Shown here piece by piece: positions 17,273 to 26,731 of a stretch of DNA of 64,000 nt. The DNA lies in contig NZ_JAHKQF010000015.1 of assembly GCF_018860965.1 (NCBI RefSeq), positions 1-64,000 of the forward strand, given 5' to 3'. The notes below the pieces were generated by a model. The model did no database searches and had not been told where the DNA came from. It saw only the letters and a program-made list of their open reading frames with translations. The stretch's first letter is position 1. Each line of letters opens with the position of its first letter. The DNA comes from Alteromonas sp. C1M14. Lineage in GTDB: Bacteria > Pseudomonadota > Gammaproteobacteria > Enterobacterales > Alteromonadaceae. A program made the position numbers and the translations under genes.

Positions 17273-18204
17273 CTTCCCTCTTCAAGAATTGAAATGGGTT
17301 TTGATTCTAAAGGCTTGCCTTGGTTTATAGTGATTTCTACCCGCCGATTACGGGCCCGTTCCGCCGCGTTGGTGGGTTTTTCCACCAACGGGTGTGTATC
17401 GGCCAAGCCCACCACCGACATTCTGCTTTCATCGAAACCTGGCGCTTTGCGAAGCTCTTCGGCTACCGCCACTGCCCGCTGAGAAGATAGATCCCAATTT
17501 GAACGATACAGCTCGTTGGCGATGTGTTGCCCATCACTGTGACCTGAAATCTGAATTTCCCCGGGCATATCGGCTAATAATATACCGACCTTTCTAAGCA
17601 CAGGCTTAAACTGAGGTTGTAAAAACGCAGATCCGGCAGAGAAGGATCCGTTCTCTCGAATACGAATGGTAAGTTGCTGACCTAAGGATTCCATTTCCAG
17701 TGAACCATCTGTGATTTCCTTTTGCAGTTGCTCAGCCACCTTTTTCATCATGTCGTTCACTTCTTCTTTATCGCTACTTTGCGCAGAAGAAGCCGCTGCA
17801 TCTGAAGCCGTCTGCTGGGCCTGACCACCGCGCTGAGAACCCCGTTGTTTTTGGCGACCTCCCGATGAATCCTCATCACCGGCTTGAAACTCCAGCATCT
17901 GTTGGGTCATTTCGATGGTTTGTTGTTGTATTGTTTCGATGGGCGTGGGATCCGGACGTCCTGGACGAAATTCCATGGCAATCACACTGGTCCCCTTTGG
18001 AATATCTTTAACTTCTATTTTATTTTGCACACCAAAGGCAAACTTCATGGAACCGGCAATTTGTTTGAACTTCAGCACATCCATTTCAGAAAATGCCAAT
18101 AACAAAACGAAAAAACACATTAACAGCGACATGAGATCAGCAAACGTGCCCATCCACGCAGGTAGACCTTCCGGCGGACACTTAGGACATTCCTGATCTG
18201 ACAT
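17269..18204 (-). CDS. pomB: Na+-driven flagellar stator protein PomB (MotB family)
   Basis: 311 residues. A short cytoplasmic start (CPKCPPEGLP) is followed by one membrane helix carrying the ion-binding aspartate D23 (GTFADLMSLLMCF). A Gln/Ser-rich linker comes next, then the OmpA-like peptidoglycan-binding domain (SGHSDGQHI and DLSSQRAVAV). The sequence resembles Vibrio PomB, so the motor is probably sodium-driven. It lies 6 bases after pomA. No other flagellar gene is in the window, which is normal for this pair. Confidence 0.93.
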   Translation of the reverse strand: MSDQECPKCPPEGLPAWMGTFADLMSLLMCFFVLLLAFSEMDVLKFKQIAGSMKFAFGVQNKIEVKDIPKGTSVIAMEFRPGRPDPTPIETIQQQTIEMTQQMLEFQAGDEDSSGGRQKQRGSQRGGQAQQTASDAAASSAQSSDKEEVNDMMKKVAEQLQKEITDGSLEMESLGQQLTIRIRENGSFSAGSAFLQPQFKPVLRKVGILLADMPGEIQISGHSDGQHIANELYRSNWDLSSQRAVAVAEELRKAPGFDESRMSVVGLADTHPLVEKPTNAAERARNRRVEITINQGKPLESKPISILEEGS

Positions 18205-18210
18205 TAACCG

Positions 18211-18972
18211 CTACTCCTCTTCTGCAGCGCCACGCTTACTGGCTGCGAGATAATTTTTCAAGATACCTTCTATCACTTTCGGATTTTGGCCGTCAGCAAT
18301 ACCAACAATGCCATCAAGGACTAAAGACTGGTTAAGCTTTTCTTCTTCTTTACGGTTCACAAGTTTTGCCGCAATGGGTAGACAAATTACATTAGCTAAA
18401 AAGGCACCATAAAGGGTGGTCAATAGTGCCACTGCCATTGCCGGGCCAATGGCTTTAGGATCATCCATGTTCGAGAGCATGGCCACCAACCCGATAAGAG
18501 TACCGATCATACCCATGGCCGGAGCAACATCACCAAGCCCTTTAAAAATGGAGGCGCCAAATTCGTGCCTTTCGGTGGTCATCATTATGTCTTTGTTCAA
18601 GGTTTCTCTGACCACTTCTATGTCATGACCGTCTACCAGCATATCGACGCCCTTTTGCATAAACGGGTTTCCTATTTCTGCCTCCTCCAGCGCTAAAAAA
18701 CCGCCTTTACGGGCTGCATCAGCCATTTCGACGATTTTTTCGATAAGTACGTCTGGCGAATCGATTTTGAACATAAAGGCTTTTCCAGCCACTTTCCCTG
18801 CGCCGAAAAATTGTCCCAGTGTGAACTGAGACATGACAACAAACAACGAACCGCAGAATACGATGAGTATAGAAGGCACATCAAGAAACATGCTCAGATC
18901 CCCACCGAGGATCATGGCCATGACGATAAAGCCAATCCCTCCTAACATGCCTATGACGGTTGCTAAATCCAC
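18211..18972 (-). CDS. pomA: Na+-driven flagellar stator protein PomA (MotA family)
   Basis: 253 residues with the four-helix MotA/PomA layout: two N-terminal membrane segments, a charged cytoplasmic loop (MTTERHEFGASIFKGLG), then helices around DVAPAMGMIGTLIGLV and MAVALLTTLYGAFLAN. It forms the torque-generating stator with PomB. The start is GTG, with GAGGAG as ribosome site. A candidate FliA promoter is upstream. Confidence 0.94.
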   Translation of the reverse strand: MDLATVIGMLGGIGFIVMAMILGGDLSMFLDVPSILIVFCGSLFVVMSQFTLGQFFGAGKVAGKAFMFKIDSPDVLIEKIVEMADAARKGGFLALEEAEIGNPFMQKGVDMLVDGHDIEVVRETLNKDIMMTTERHEFGASIFKGLGDVAPAMGMIGTLIGLVAMLSNMDDPKAIGPAMAVALLTTLYGAFLANVICLPIAAKLVNRKEEEKLNQSLVLDGIVGIADGQNPKVIEGILKNYLAASKRGAAEEE

Positions 18973-19082
18973 TTATTGCTCCTCACGCTATGACACTCAC
19001 TTTCCCATTGGCAACACGGTTGTCGATGATTTTTGTTTTCAAAACCGGCCAGATGTGGACGGCAACATTACCCGTAGGTATT

Positions 19083-19109
19083 CTATCGGCCGCCCCAGAG
19101 AATTCTATA
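19083..19109 (-). promoter_or_regulatory. Candidate FliA (sigma28) promoter of pomAB
   Basis: On the minus strand TATAGAAT (19109-19102), an 11-base spacer and GCCGATAG (19090-19083). The -10 matches GCCGATAA at 7 of 8; the -35 is weaker (5 of 8 to TAAAGTTT). It lies about 110 bases upstream of pomA. Confidence 0.45.
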
Positions 19110-19211
19110 ACCAATTTACAGGATTACCAGTGATTATGATTATCTATAGGTATCATCAACAAAACCATACACATAGTTAGATATTGAATCCAAACTCCGC
19201 TGATAAAGCAA

Positions 19212-19240
19212 TTGACCCGACGCATCCCCTCAGTTAATGT
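19212..19240 (+). promoter_or_regulatory. Candidate sigma70 promoter of xseB-ispA-dxs
   Basis: TTGACC (19212-19217), a 17-base spacer and TAATGT (19235-19240), 38 bases before the xseB start. The -10 is poor, so the call is tentative. The rest of the 305-base pomA-xseB gap shows no gene. Confidence 0.4.
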
Positions 19241-19277
19241 GCGCGAAGCTTGTTAAATTAACTATTAGGTCGACAAC

Positions 19278-19529
19278 GTGAGTAAAGAAAAAGCGCCAGC
19301 AACGCCGTCCTTTGAGGACGCCTTAGCAGAACTTGAAACAATAGTAAGTGAAATGGAATCTGGCGACTTACCTTTAAATGTTGCTTTAGAAAAATTTGAA
19401 AAAGGGATTACCTTATCTCGGCTTAGCCAGCAGGCACTGGCGCAAGCAGAGCAAAAAGTTAGCATTCTTTTAAATGAACAAGGCGAAGCCTCTCTCGCCG
19501 ATTTTCAGGACAACACCGCCGGCGATTGA
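19278..19529 (+). CDS. xseB: Exodeoxyribonuclease VII small subunit
   Basis: 83-residue all-helical protein that binds the XseA large subunit to form exonuclease VII, which degrades single-stranded DNA. The signature FEDALAELETIVSEMESGDLPL is characteristic, here with a GTG start and AGGT upstream. It heads the conserved xseB-ispA-dxs operon, while xseA lies elsewhere. Confidence 0.95.
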   Translation: MSKEKAPATPSFEDALAELETIVSEMESGDLPLNVALEKFEKGITLSRLSQQALAQAEQKVSILLNEQGEASLADFQDNTAGD

Positions 19530-19581
19530 TCATCATTCTTTTGCATGTACCTTCGCCCTATTCGCAACTGTAGGTAGCTTA

Positions 19582-20475
19582 ATGACAAATCTCGACGCCT
19601 TACGTCAGACAGTAAAACAACAGACTGACGAAGGTTTGCTTCATTGTGTACAACAACTGCCCAATCATGCCCCTGAACTTCGCGCGGCAATGGAGTATGC
19701 ATTAACCGGTGGCGGCAAGCGCATGCGTCCGCTACTAGTCCATCTTATCGGCAATGCCTTGGATATTCCCCAACAAGACCAACGGGTCATTAGTATGGCA
19801 ATAGAGTGCGTGCATGCCTACTCCCTCGCCCATGATGATCTACCAGCAATGGATGATGACGACTTGCGTCGTGGCCTGCCTACTTGTCATATCAAATTTA
19901 ATGAAGCCACTGCCATTTTAGCCGGTGATGCCTTACAAACGCTGGCTTTTTCCATACTCGCCGATGCCCCGATGAGTGAATTTGCTCATACAAAGCGCGC
20001 ATCCTTGGTCAGCCTACTGGCAACGGCATCAGGATACCGGGGCATGTGCGGTGGCCAAGCAATCGATCTCGCATCCACCGGCAAAACCATTAATATTGAT
20101 GAATTAACCCTTTTACATTCATTAAAAACCGGCGCACTCCTGAAAACTTGCGCAGAAATGGTTACACTAGTGGCCGAGTCGCTGTCGGCAGATGATCGAC
20201 AGGCACTAATTCGTTATGCGGGTTATATTGGCCTTGCATTTCAGATTCAGGACGACATTCTCGATGTAGAAGGGGATGCCAGTACCATCGGAAAACCACA
20301 GGGTTCCGATGTTGAACTAGGTAAAAATACATTCCCGGCACTACTGGGAATGAGCCAAGCTAAAGAAGCATTAACGCAACTTCATCACGATGCGCTTCAA
20401 GCTTTACAGGGGCTGCCGTACAACACCGAGTCATTAGCCGCATTTGCAAACCTAATGGTAAAGCGTACCTCCTGA
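19582..20475 (+). CDS. ispA: Farnesyl diphosphate synthase
   Basis: Polyprenyl synthase that condenses IPP with DMAPP and geranyl diphosphate to give farnesyl diphosphate for quinones and undecaprenyl phosphate. The first aspartate-rich motif DDLPAMDDDDLRRG and the second DDILD are intact, as is GGGKRMRP. The ATG at 19582 gives 297 residues, the normal length; upstream in-frame ATG 19474 lies inside xseB and is rejected. Second gene of the operon. Confidence 0.95.
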   Translation: MTNLDALRQTVKQQTDEGLLHCVQQLPNHAPELRAAMEYALTGGGKRMRPLLVHLIGNALDIPQQDQRVISMAIECVHAYSLAHDDLPAMDDDDLRRGLPTCHIKFNEATAILAGDALQTLAFSILADAPMSEFAHTKRASLVSLLATASGYRGMCGGQAIDLASTGKTINIDELTLLHSLKTGALLKTCAEMVTLVAESLSADDRQALIRYAGYIGLAFQIQDDILDVEGDASTIGKPQGSDVELGKNTFPALLGMSQAKEALTQLHHDALQALQGLPYNTESLAAFANLMVKRTS

Positions 20476-20511
20476 TTTTTTCACATTACATAAGAAAATG
20501 AAAAAAGAACA

Positions 20512-22374
20512 ATGAGTTTAGACTTAACGCACTATCCTACGCTGGCTCAGGCCCAGACGCCGGATGCTCTTCGACAATTAGAGCAAGATAAGTTAAAAGA
20601 TCTCGCCGATGAATTACGGCAATATTTGCTAACATCAGTGAGCCAGACCAGTGGTCATTTTGCCTCGGGCTTAGGCACCGTGGAACTGACGGTGGCGCTG
20701 CATTACGTATACAACACCCCCTTCGACCGACTTCTTTGGGATGTGGGCCACCAGGCTTACCCTCACAAGATCCTAACCGGTCGCGCTGAACAAATGTCTA
20801 CCATCCGACAAAAAGAAGGGTTACATCCGTTCCCATGGCCTCCTGAAAGTGAATTTGATACCTTTGCGGTAGGCCATTCTTCTACGTCTATCAGTGCTGC
20901 CCTTGGTATGGCTGTCGCGGCTGAAAAAGAAGGCAAAGACAGAAAAGTGGTGGCTGTGATTGGTGATGGTGCGATGACTGCCGGTATGGCCTTTGAAGCC
21001 CTTAACCACGCCGGCGATATTAAAAAAGATATGGTGGTGGTGCTCAATGATAACGAGATGTCTATCTCAGAGAACGTGGGGGCATTAAATAGCCACTTGG
21101 CTCGCCTACTTACAGGTAACTTCTTTAATAAAATTCGTGATGGTGGCAAAAAACTGCTTAGCAATGTTCCACCAATCAAAGAATTTGCCAGTCGTGCAGA
21201 GGAACATCTCAAAGGCATGGTAGTGCCGGGCACTATTTTCGAAGAACTCGGTTTTAACTATATTGGCCCCATTGACGGCCATGATGTAAATGTCATGGTT
21301 GATGCTTTACGCAATATGCGCCAGTTTTCTGGCCCCCATATTCTGCATGTGGTCACCCGCAAAGGGAAAGGTTACCCACAAGCCGAAGCAGACCCCATTA
21401 AATTTCATGCTGTTCCCAAGTTCAATCCAAAAGAACATGCGTTACCCAAAGCGAAAGCCAGTACGCCCACGTTTTCTGCTATTTTTGGCCAGTGGTTGTG
21501 TGACATGGCCGCAGACGATCCTAAACTAATGGCGATTACACCGGCCATGCGTGAAGGTTCGGGCATGGTGAAGTTTTCGCAGCAATACCCTGAGCAATAT
21601 TTTGATGTTGCCATCGCCGAACAGCACGCGGTGACCTTTGCTGGAGGGTTAGCAAAAGAAGGCTATCACGCCGTGGTAGCGATATATTCCACCTTTCTTC
21701 AACGGGCTTACGATCAACTGATCCATGATGTGGCACTACAAAACCTACCGGTTTTATTCGCCATCGACAGGGCTGGCATCGTCGGCGCGGATGGCCCAAC
21801 CCACCAAGGTGCCTTCGACATCGCCTTTTTGCGCTGCATTCCAAATATGATCATTATGACGCCGTCAGATGAAGAAGAATGCAGACAAATGCTGTTTACC
21901 GGTCATAAAGCGGGCTGTCCGGCTTCGGTACGTTATCCCCGCGGTTCGGGAAAAGGATTAAAAACCTCAACCGACATGAAAGCCATACCTCTAGGCCAGT
22001 CTCGCACATTGCGCGAAGGCAAAAGGTTGGCAATTTTAAATTTCGGCACCCTTCTTCCCTTCGCTGAAAAAGCCGCTGAACAGTTAAACCTGACGGTTGT
22101 CGATATGCGCTTTGTGAAGCCTCTGGATACCCAAATTATTGATTCCCTTGCCGCTACTCACGAAGGATTAATTACACTGGAAGATGGCTGCATCAAAGGC
22201 GGCGCAGGTTCAGCGGTTAGCGAATACCTACACTCAGCTAAAACCCTCATCCATACATTACATATTGGTCTACCCGACAGTTTTGTGCTGCAAGGCACAC
22301 AAGAAGAGATGTATCAGGAATTGGGACTTGATAGTGAAGGTATTATCAATCAGATAAACGCCTTCTTTAACTAA
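20512..22374 (+). CDS. dxs: 1-deoxy-D-xylulose-5-phosphate synthase
   Basis: First enzyme of the MEP isoprenoid pathway: condenses pyruvate and glyceraldehyde 3-phosphate using thiamine diphosphate. 620 residues. The ThDP motif begins [16 protein letters not shown] and continues to [13 protein letters not shown]. The catalytic glutamate block [14 protein letters not shown] and the transketolase C-terminal domain are present. It sits 36 bases after ispA, which uses the pathway product, and ends at a strong terminator. Confidence 0.97.
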   Translation: MSLDLTHYPTLAQAQTPDALRQLEQDKLKDLADELRQYLLTSVSQTSGHFASGLGTVELTVALHYVYNTPFDRLLWDVGHQAYPHKILTGRAEQMSTIRQKEGLHPFPWPPESEFDTFAVGHSSTSISAALGMAVAAEKEGKDRKVVAVIGDGAMTAGMAFEALNHAGDIKKDMVVVLNDNEMSISENVGALNSHLARLLTGNFFNKIRDGGKKLLSNVPPIKEFASRAEEHLKGMVVPGTIFEELGFNYIGPIDGHDVNVMVDALRNMRQFSGPHILHVVTRKGKGYPQAEADPIKFHAVPKFNPKEHALPKAKASTPTFSAIFGQWLCDMAADDPKLMAITPAMREGSGMVKFSQQYPEQYFDVAIAEQHAVTFAGGLAKEGYHAVVAIYSTFLQRAYDQLIHDVALQNLPVLFAIDRAGIVGADGPTHQGAFDIAFLRCIPNMIIMTPSDEEECRQMLFTGHKAGCPASVRYPRGSGKGLKTSTDMKAIPLGQSRTLREGKRLAILNFGTLLPFAEKAAEQLNLTVVDMRFVKPLDTQIIDSLAATHEGLITLEDGCIKGGAGSAVSEYLHSAKTLIHTLHIGLPDSFVLQGTQEEMYQELGLDSEGIINQINAFFN

Positions 22375-22382
22375 GAAAATAT

Positions 22383-22415
22383 ACGCCAGTTGCATCGCCA
22401 CTGGCGTTTTTTTTT
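22383..22415 (+). terminator. Terminator of xseB-ispA-dxs
   Basis: An 8-base stem ACGCCAGT / ACTGGCGT with a 9-base loop is followed by a run of nine or more T residues, 8 bases after the dxs stop. Confidence 0.88.
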
Positions 22416-22422
22416 ATGGCTT

Positions 22423-22911
22423 TTATAACCCGGGAAGCGCCCAGAGTAGAAGATGCAGCGAGCAGCATGCCATTATGCCCGCAAGCACATCATCAAGCAT
22501 AATGCCGGTGCCGCCGTGGAGCCGTTTATCCACCGGGCCAATAGGCCAAGGCTTTAAGATATCAAAAAAGCGAAACAGCACAAAACCAGCGACAAGACTG
22601 AAAACAGAAAGGGGCGCAAATAAGAAGGTGATGAAGATACCGGCGACTTCGTCCCAGACAATAGAGCCATGATCATGCACGCCCATGTCATCTGCGGTTT
22701 TGCCGCAAAAATACACCCCGATAATACTGACCACAAAGGTGGTAGCTAAATAAACGCTTTCACCGAGTAAGGCAACCAATAACACCAAGGGAATAGCGGC
22801 CAGAGAGCCAAAGGTGCCCGGCATAAAGGGGATCAATCCTGAGCCACCACCGAGAGCACAAAAATGTACCGGATTTTTTAACGATACCCGCTTACGGTAC
22901 TCAGGCTGCAT
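22423..22911 (-). CDS. pgpA: Phosphatidylglycerophosphatase A
   Basis: 162-residue inner-membrane phosphatase that converts phosphatidylglycerol phosphate to phosphatidylglycerol. The family motifs GSGLIPFMPGTFGSLAAIP, WDEVAGIF and the C-terminal DDVLAGIMA are present with four hydrophobic segments. It overlaps thiL by one base (TAATG) and closes the nusB-thiL-pgpA block, the classic gammaproteobacterial order. Confidence 0.93.
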   Translation of the reverse strand: MQPEYRKRVSLKNPVHFCALGGGSGLIPFMPGTFGSLAAIPLVLLVALLGESVYLATTFVVSIIGVYFCGKTADDMGVHDHGSIVWDEVAGIFITFLFAPLSVFSLVAGFVLFRFFDILKPWPIGPVDKRLHGGTGIMLDDVLAGIMACCSLHLLLWALPGL

Positions 22912-23876
22912 TAGAACTCATGCTCATAGCCCACGGTACTTTCCAGTGGATAAACGTTGTCATACAGTTTTAAATCTACCTTGCCACTATGGCCGGTCAC
23001 TTGGCCAATACAGGTTGCTTTAACTCCGGTACTCGCCAGCGAAGTTTCTAGATTTCCCCGCTGCTCTTCGTTAACGGTAAAAACCAGTTCATAGTCATCA
23101 CCGGCGGTCAGCGCAAATCGATACGCATCTTTGGCACCAACGCAATTAAACAGCTGTGATGAAATGGGGAGTCGGTCCACATGAATTGTTGCGCCGCATT
23201 CAGAGGCATGGAGAATATGTGATAAATCGGCTAACAGACCATCGGATATATCAATACACGAAGAGGCCGTTCTGCGTAATGCCGTGCCCACAGCAACCCG
23301 TGGTGTAGGATACAAATGCCGTTTAACCAAATACTCGCGATCGGCATCTTTGGCTTGGCGCTCGCCTTTCAATAAGGCTAGCCCCGCGCCCGCATCACCG
23401 GTGGTTCCCGTCACGTAAATCCAGTCTCCTGGCTTAGCCGTACTGCGTTTTAACGCGGTATCAGGGGGAATAAAGCCTTGTGCTGTAATCGTCATGGCCA
23501 GCGGGCCGCGTACCGTATCACCGCCAATTAATTGCACAGAATAGTATCGCGTCAGCTCATAAAGGCCACTGGCAAATTCTTCAAGCCAACCTTCATCAAC
23601 CGTAGACATAGACAAAGAAAGTGATATCCAGGCAGGTTCAGCGCCCATGGCAGCAAGATCACTGAGGTTGACCGCCACTGCTTTATAAGCCACTGAACGG
23701 GCCGGTGCATCTTCAAGAAAATGGACACCAGACACCAGAGTGTCGGTGGTAATGGCAAGTTGCTGGTTTTCGGGTACGGCGGTTATGGCGCAATCATCAC
23801 CAATACCGACCAGTACATCTCTACGTTGGTGGCCACCATTTTTAAAATAGCGGCCGATAAGATCAAATTCTTTCAC
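22911..23876 (-). CDS. thiL: Thiamine-monophosphate kinase
   Basis: 321 residues. Phosphorylates thiamine monophosphate to the active diphosphate cofactor. The N-terminal MKEFDLIGRYF, the metal site GIGDDCAI, LSDLAAMGAEP and DISDGLLADL motifs are conserved. It lies 55 bases after nusB and is fused translationally to pgpA by a one-base overlap. Its product is the cofactor of Dxs, encoded just across the terminator. Confidence 0.95.
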   Translation of the reverse strand: MKEFDLIGRYFKNGGHQRRDVLVGIGDDCAITAVPENQQLAITTDTLVSGVHFLEDAPARSVAYKAVAVNLSDLAAMGAEPAWISLSLSMSTVDEGWLEEFASGLYELTRYYSVQLIGGDTVRGPLAMTITAQGFIPPDTALKRSTAKPGDWIYVTGTTGDAGAGLALLKGERQAKDADREYLVKRHLYPTPRVAVGTALRRTASSCIDISDGLLADLSHILHASECGATIHVDRLPISSQLFNCVGAKDAYRFALTAGDDYELVFTVNEEQRGNLETSLASTGVKATCIGQVTGHSGKVDLKLYDNVYPLESTVGYEHEF

Positions 23877-23931
23877 GTTTTACCGTTTTGGTTCACTTAG
23901 ATGTAGCAACGAATGAAGGTTTCGCACCTGC

Positions 23932-24351
23932 TTAACGTTCGTGCTGACGAAGGGTTTTTACCGCCTTATCGAGGGCACCGTTGATAAACTTGTGGCTTTC
24001 TTCTGCGCCGAAGGATTTCGCCAGTTCGATAGACTCATTGATGATCACCCGAAACGGCACATCCATGCGTTCTGTTAATTCAAACGTGGCGATGCGCAAA
24101 ATGGCTTTTTCTATGGGATCAAGCTCTTCAGGCAAGCGACCAAGATAAGGTTTTATCTTGATATCCAAGGTGTCGACATTTTCTGCCACGCCTCGCAGTA
24201 ACGCCTGAAAATACACCATATCGACTTTTTGCATATCGTTACTGGTGGCTAGGGTAAGCTCTACCTGCTCTATGTCGTTTTTGCTCATCTGCCAAGAGTA
24301 AACCCCTTGCAGTGCAAGTTCTCTTGCTTTATGTCGTGCTGATACTTTCAC
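23932..24351 (-). CDS. nusB: Transcription antitermination factor NusB
   Basis: 139-residue helical protein that binds rRNA boxA with NusE (S10). The family blocks ARHKARELALQGVYSWQ and YLGRLPEELDPIEKAILRIATFEL are clear. The GTG at 24351 is chosen as start because GGAGG lies 4 bases upstream and the family normally begins at the K-x-S-A-R-H-K-A-R block. The longer TTG start at 24366 would overlap ribH. Confidence 0.94.
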   Translation of the reverse strand: MKVSARHKARELALQGVYSWQMSKNDIEQVELTLATSNDMQKVDMVYFQALLRGVAENVDTLDIKIKPYLGRLPEELDPIEKAILRIATFELTERMDVPFRVIINESIELAKSFGAEESHKFINGALDKAVKTLRQHER

Positions 24352-24362
24352 ATGGCCTCCGA

Positions 24363-24836
24363 TCAAAGATCGTTAAGTGAAGCAACAACATTCACCATTT
24401 CAAGTGCACCGAGGGCGGCTTCAGCACCTTTGTTGCCAGCTTTAGTGCCTGAACGTTCAATGGCTTGTTCGATAGAATCTGTGGTAATTACGCCAAAGGA
24501 AACGGGAATGCCGAACTCCAAAGATACCTGCGCTAACCCTTTGTTACACTCACCGGCAACAAAGTCAAAATGCGGCGTACCGCCACGAATAACGGCACCT
24601 AAGGCAATAATGGCATCGAACTTACCTTTTTCGGCTACTTTTTTGGCCGCCACAGGTAATTCATATGCGCCGGGAACACGCACTAACGTAATGTCTGTTT
24701 CGCTCACCTCGCCATGACGCTCTAACGTATCGAGGGCACCTTCGAGTAAACTCTCAACAACAAAACTATTAAACCGTGATACAACGATGGCAAATTTTTT
24801 GCCCGTCGCCCGAATATTACCTTCAATTACCTGCAT
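24363..24836 (-). CDS. ribH: 6,7-dimethyl-8-ribityllumazine synthase
   Basis: 157 residues; assembles the penultimate intermediate of riboflavin from the ribityl-aminopyrimidine and dihydroxybutanone phosphate. Motifs [24 protein letters not shown] and [23 protein letters not shown] are typical; the catalytic His is in the HFDFV block. It lies between ribBX and nusB. Confidence 0.97.
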   Translation of the reverse strand: MQVIEGNIRATGKKFAIVVSRFNSFVVESLLEGALDTLERHGEVSETDITLVRVPGAYELPVAAKKVAEKGKFDAIIALGAVIRGGTPHFDFVAGECNKGLAQVSLEFGIPVSFGVITTDSIEQAIERSGTKAGNKGAEAALGALEMVNVVASLNDL

Positions 24837-24936
24837 GCTTGCTTACCCCAATGAAAAAACGGCGCGCAGTATAGCATAACCGCGCATAAACGGTATCGAA
24901 TGTTATTACGACAAAAGTCGCCACTAGGATACCACT

Positions 24937-26037
24937 TTACTGATGAATATATTCTACTACTTCTAAACCAAAACCGGATAACGCATGATATTTCACTGGC
25001 TTACTTAGCAAGCGCATACGTTGCACACCCAGTGTAGCCAGAATTTGACTACCGACACCCACAGTGCGCGACGATCCTGTCCAAGTTTTTCCTTCTGGCT
25101 GCTCGCCCCGATCTTCGGCAGCAAAGCGGCGCACCTGACTGGCGATGTCTTCATCTTTCCCTAACACCACCAGCACTCCGCCTTCTTCAGCGATACGCCG
25201 CATACCGTCGGGCAAGGTCATCGTACGATTGATGGCTCGGGTAGAGCCCAACAGATCGCTAAGCATATTATGTAAATGCACACGAACAAGGGTGGGCTCG
25301 GTGGCACTGATATCCCCTTTTTTCAACGCAAAATGCAGTTGATTGTCGATGACATCTTTAAATGTGTGCAATTCAAATTCGCCGTATTCGGTTGGCAAAA
25401 TACACTGCGCGACTTTTTCGATAGTGGTTTCGTTTAAATTTCTGTATTCAATTAAATCGGCGATGGTACCAATTTTTAAATCGTGTTTTTTAGCAAAGCT
25501 CTCTAGCTGTGGCCTGCGCGCCATGGTGCCATCGTCATTTAGCACTTCAACGATAACAGCTGCAGGCTCGGCCCCAGCAAGGCGGGCGAGATCGACGCCC
25601 GCTTCCGTATGACCTGCGCGATTTAACACGCCGCCTTCTTTGGCGATAAGTGGAAAAATATGTCCCGGTTGGACAATATCTGACGCCACTGCTTCGGGTG
25701 CCGCCGCCGCAAGAATCGTGGTGGCTCTATCGGCCGCAGAGATACCTGTGGTGACGCCTTTTGCAGCTTCAATAGATACGGTGAAATTGGTTGAAAATTG
25801 CGCCCCATTTTTATCCACCATTAATGGCAAATTTAAACGCTGACATCGTTCTTGGGTCATAGGTAGGCAAACCAAGCCCCGGGCATGGGTCACCATAAAG
25901 TTAATGGCTTCTGGTGTGACAAACTCTGCGGCCATAATAAGATCGCCTTCATTTTCACGATCTTCGTCATCCATCAGAATAACCATCTTGCCCTGACGTA
26001 TATCTTCAATTAACTCTGCTGTGGTATTAAATGCCAT
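24937..26037 (-). CDS. ribBX: 3,4-dihydroxy-2-butanone 4-phosphate synthase with inactive RibA-like domain (RibBX)
   Basis: 366 residues. The N-terminal RibB domain is intact: [21 protein letters not shown] and HTEAGVDLA. The C-terminal half has a GTP cyclohydrolase II-like fold region but lacks its zinc cysteines and the CDCG motif; the aligned stretch reads [17 protein letters not shown]. The gene matches the RibBX variant described in proteobacteria, so it should supply only the RibB reaction. A separate ribA is expected elsewhere. Often misannotated as bifunctional RibBA. Confidence 0.9.
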   Translation of the reverse strand: MAFNTTAELIEDIRQGKMVILMDDEDRENEGDLIMAAEFVTPEAINFMVTHARGLVCLPMTQERCQRLNLPLMVDKNGAQFSTNFTVSIEAAKGVTTGISAADRATTILAAAAPEAVASDIVQPGHIFPLIAKEGGVLNRAGHTEAGVDLARLAGAEPAAVIVEVLNDDGTMARRPQLESFAKKHDLKIGTIADLIEYRNLNETTIEKVAQCILPTEYGEFELHTFKDVIDNQLHFALKKGDISATEPTLVRVHLHNMLSDLLGSTRAINRTMTLPDGMRRIAEEGGVLVVLGKDEDIASQVRRFAAEDRGEQPEGKTWTGSSRTVGVGSQILATLGVQRMRLLSKPVKYHALSGFGLEVVEYIHQ

Positions 26038-26055
26038 AATTTCACTTCTGTAGGG

Positions 26056-26721
26056 TTATCTTTTAAGAAAGCCGTTTTCAGCAAGAAAAGACATACTGAT
26101 GTCGGTCTTTGTATCATGTTGTGCTGCTTTATCACCTAACATTAATCGTTCTAAATAACGTGCAACAACGTCTACTTCGAGATTGACCTTCGTACCCATG
26201 GCATAATTACCGATAACGGTTTCTTGCAAGGTATGAGGAATAATCCAAAGCATAAACTGACAACCTTGCACATCATTAACGGTAAGGCTGACGCCATCCA
26301 CGGTGATACTGCCTTTGTGGGCGATATACTTAGCCAATTCAGTGGGGGCAGAAATCCAAATTTCAATATAAGCCGCATGCTTAACAATGTTGACGACTTC
26401 ACCTACGCCATCCACATGACCAGAAACAATATGCCCGCCGAATCTGTCGGTGGGACGCATGGCTTTTTCCAGATTCACTGGACTACCGGTTTTATAGTGT
26501 GCAAAACCGGTATAACGCAAGGTTTCAGCAGACACATCAGCACAATAAAAATCGTTACCAACGTCTGTTACCGTCAGGCACACGCCATTAGTCGCGATGC
26601 TGTCACCTAAAGCCACATCCGACATATCTAGTTTTTCAGAGGACACAGTAAGCCGGATATCTTCGCCGCTATGTGCCATTGACCTAATGTTGCCTAATGC
26701 CTGAATAATACCCGTAAACAT
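26056..26721 (-). CDS. ribE: Riboflavin synthase alpha subunit
   Basis: Dismutates two lumazines to riboflavin and the pyrimidine. 221 residues with two lumazine-binding barrel repeats, each with its NGVCLTV / DGVSLTV motif, plus the N-terminal MFTGIIQ and GHIVSGHVDG blocks. The ATG at 26721 is chosen because MFTGII is the invariant start; the upstream in-frame ATG at 26754 lies inside ribD. Confidence 0.96.
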   Translation of the reverse strand: MFTGIIQALGNIRSMAHSGEDIRLTVSSEKLDMSDVALGDSIATNGVCLTVTDVGNDFYCADVSAETLRYTGFAHYKTGSPVNLEKAMRPTDRFGGHIVSGHVDGVGEVVNIVKHAAYIEIWISAPTELAKYIAHKGSITVDGVSLTVNDVQGCQFMLWIIPHTLQETVIGNYAMGTKVNLEVDVVARYLERLMLGDKAAQHDTKTDISMSFLAENGFLKR

Positions 26722-26731
26722 GTTTTGCCTC

